21,198 nucleotides of DNA from a virus. The stretch spans positions 1-21,198 of IMG/VR virus record IMGVR_UViG_3300035698_010808. One strand, 5' to 3'. The notes beneath the pieces were generated by a model. That model did no database searches. It was given only the letters and a program-made list of their open reading frames with translations, and was not told the origin of the DNA. Positions 20,701 to 21,198 of the stretch are shown in pieces. Made by a program: the position numbers and the translations under genes. How positions within the stretch are numbered: position 1 is the stretch's first letter; every line of letters starts with the position of its first letter.

Positions 20701-21198
20701 AGACCTATCTGTTGTTGGCGTTAGTGATGAGTTGAATATCGGTGGGGTGCTTCGTGGCTCAATGGCAAGTGGGAGTGAGACTGTACGCATCTCAGGTGCA
20801 GACGATACCAACTATACTCAGTTTGCAGATGATGGCATAATGACAATGGCAGGTACAGCAAGAGTAACAAAGACTAAAACCTTTACATTTAATTATTCAA
20901 GAATAACAGCACAAGGAAAACCAACACTCGTTAATAGAGGGGTATTCTTTGGTTGGAGTTTACCCATTTATAATACTGATGATGAAGAACTTTATTCTTG
21001 CTCATGTGCTCCTACTGATTGGGATGGAGTAAGTGACCCGGTATTTAGTATCGCTGGTTGGTTAGATACAGCTAACACAGATAAAAAGTTTAATATTCAA
21101 GTTAGTGTCGAAACTTACGACCCTGTGACAAATGAGGTTATTCCAATAACAACGAATGATATTGAAGTTGAAACTGATACTGGTACGGCAGCACAATA
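17732..21198 (+). CDS. giant tail fibre/spike protein, 3' end beyond the window (>=1155 aa)
   Basis: The ATG at 17732 (AGGATAACT before it) opens a frame with no stop to the right edge. It is Gly/Thr/Asn-rich and beta-repetitive. Recurrent TTTG steps (DITTTG at 155 and 241, AFTTTG at 408, DILTTTG at 550) divide it into modules. YDLGANGFEWNEIHS (185-199) matches the YDLG...RW..I fibre motif. KIGIGTNSTAAEILDVTG (657-674) matches the GIGT..P...L.V.G motif of fibres. Residues about 840-990 carry YadA-head-like repeats (NVGVG, NICIG, NIAIG, NVAIG, NTAIG, NIIIG), which form trimeric beta-rolls. A separate beta domain follows from about 1045. It is the likely receptor-binding fibre. Confidence 0.9.
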   Translation, partial: MDIEFRSLLESIAFNDLSDMPGGNITVGVVTAAGGFTTESYQSAGIELGVGSSSFWGTQYPSMLIRTGGAASDGYVGILAGLSGVDPWMQWTTGKKMRFGVGGAANNISSGGGFDHIMSIGTAGVEFDSWYSLTGTQLLMEWDSGNSVIDAQANDITTTGKATVNQLQIDLDVTSGLVPSAQYTYDLGANGFEWNEIHSGEIFNGGAIRSFDLAADQYWNQAITNMWGSTDGSGNFTFEGDITTTGEVYINHDESQDEGQYTALKTHFTVSSISGDTAGIFYNYDCVTQTGDQEINYTGSLVGVVGDAKSYVTAGYTTAQLIGVKAINTVSFSGTTSEVIGFDSTMTAQFGGIVTVGKGLQVGNKVGTVVGGTYDTYYGIYIAAALQGTTKYAVFDASGEDWELGASAFTTTGVGKFGGGSIFSGTSFPVLTVQRVASGGGTYGAMTLDRRMAAGNAVNGFGIGQYFRLTDGGGTHDNFAGFMGARWASATAGSETGELVFTPAKDSNDPYNDTPTLLLTATTAGGNKTITIDSDNKLYASSGTFDFDDDILTTTGDVTATEFLSNLYSSADGALDMDIGTNGVFDFRFATTSLLTINAFAAEATFNLLDVNTNQNIIAQTDTGYIACGVAKDLRMYWNGSGGMIDPRITSVSTGLKIGIGTNSTAAEILDVTGHLNFDQVTNASTLGLAWEAGLSETGSGSSFAGGEYHYDIHFVCNDGTSDTIDSNTYQPDITISAGSNINHTDIPISPDPRVTGRVIYRTLVNGLYFQAKPVHTISNNTETEWVDDGTDTPTGATNYRFPNTSAGIVKANGTNIMQVDQWVTAFGYRALESLNGGYDNVGVGSQAGGSITTGANNICIGTAANEEVSTTSNNIAIGYSANGNNRGSRNVAIGSYACRLYSNGSTNNYNVGVGERTLYLLDDGDSRNTAIGHRAGYQSSGEDNVFVGYQAGHGAARRAIGDDNIIIGSLTADNIGVGAARNIIMGANLDLSVVGVSDELNIGGVLRGSMASGSETVRISGADDTNYTQFADDGIMTMAGTARVTKTKTFTFNYSRITAQGKPTLVNRGVFFGWSLPIYNTDDEELYSCSCAPTDWDGVSDPVFSIAGWLDTANTDKKFNIQVSVETYDPVTNEVIPITTNDIEVETDTGTAAQ

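Noticed and set aside
17732-21198. Diversity-generating retroelement target in the fibre
   Set aside because: No reverse transcriptase or template repeat is visible in the window, and no adenine-biased variable repeat pair was found.

Overview
This window is part of a tailed double-stranded DNA bacteriophage genome (Caudoviricetes). The evidence is the rightward order of a packaging and head module: a small DUF5681-type protein, terminase large subunit, portal, small head-region proteins, scaffold, an HK97-fold/N4-gp56-like major capsid protein, then virion surface and fibre genes. The host cannot be fixed from the sequence. Strong AAGGAGG-type ribosome sites, sigma70-like promoters and occasional TTG or GTG starts point to a bacterium. 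TAG, TAA and TGA all close genes here, so the standard bacterial code applies.

Positions 1-2730 hold a leftward operon of about a dozen tiny genes (26-129 aa). Most are joined by stop/start overlaps or by a stop followed at once by a TAACAGGAGGGG-type ribosome site. A near-consensus promoter (TTGACA-17 bp-TATACT, 2733-2761) drives it. Three genes of 26, 43 and 48 aa, two of them single membrane-spanning peptides, are easy to miss. Another small gene carries an in-frame TAG that interrupts an otherwise continuous reading frame. Few of these proteins can be named. Two carry paired-cysteine zinc-binding patterns.

Positions 2762-3905 form a divergent control and packaging region. It has a weaker rightward promoter, two or three short rightward genes ending in the DUF5681-type candidate small terminase, and a striking array of five AATAGTTCA cores spaced exactly 16 bp apart. 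The array overlaps the end of that gene and is followed by perfect palindromes, a 10-bp-arm inverted repeat and four CGACGAG copies in about 360 bp of non-coding DNA just before the terminase large subunit. A sixth copy of the core lies inside the rightward promoter. This looks like a packaging (pac) or operator/partition site.

Positions 3906-10953 are the packaging and head genes. A 39-bp tandem repeat precedes the scaffold gene, and a 12-bp hairpin follows the capsid genes.

Positions 11016-16254 are a seven-gene glycan cassette set inside the structural operon: two GT-B (GT4-like) glycosyltransferases, a short SAM methyltransferase, a truncated NDP-sugar dehydrogenase-like protein, a left-handed beta-helix acyltransferase, a GT9 (heptosyltransferase-like) enzyme and a zinc-ribbon methyltransferase. 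The genes are tightly coupled, and virion genes lie on both sides.

Positions 16266-21198 encode virion surface proteins: a small beta-rich protein, a LamG/concanavalin-A-like lectin, another small protein, and a very long fibre or spike open to the right edge. The fibre has YDLG..W..I and GIGT...LDVTG motifs and YadA-like N-x-A-I-G repeats. My inference is that the glycan cassette either decorates virion proteins (for example those next to it) or remodels host surface sugars, alongside lectin and fibre proteins that bind sugars.
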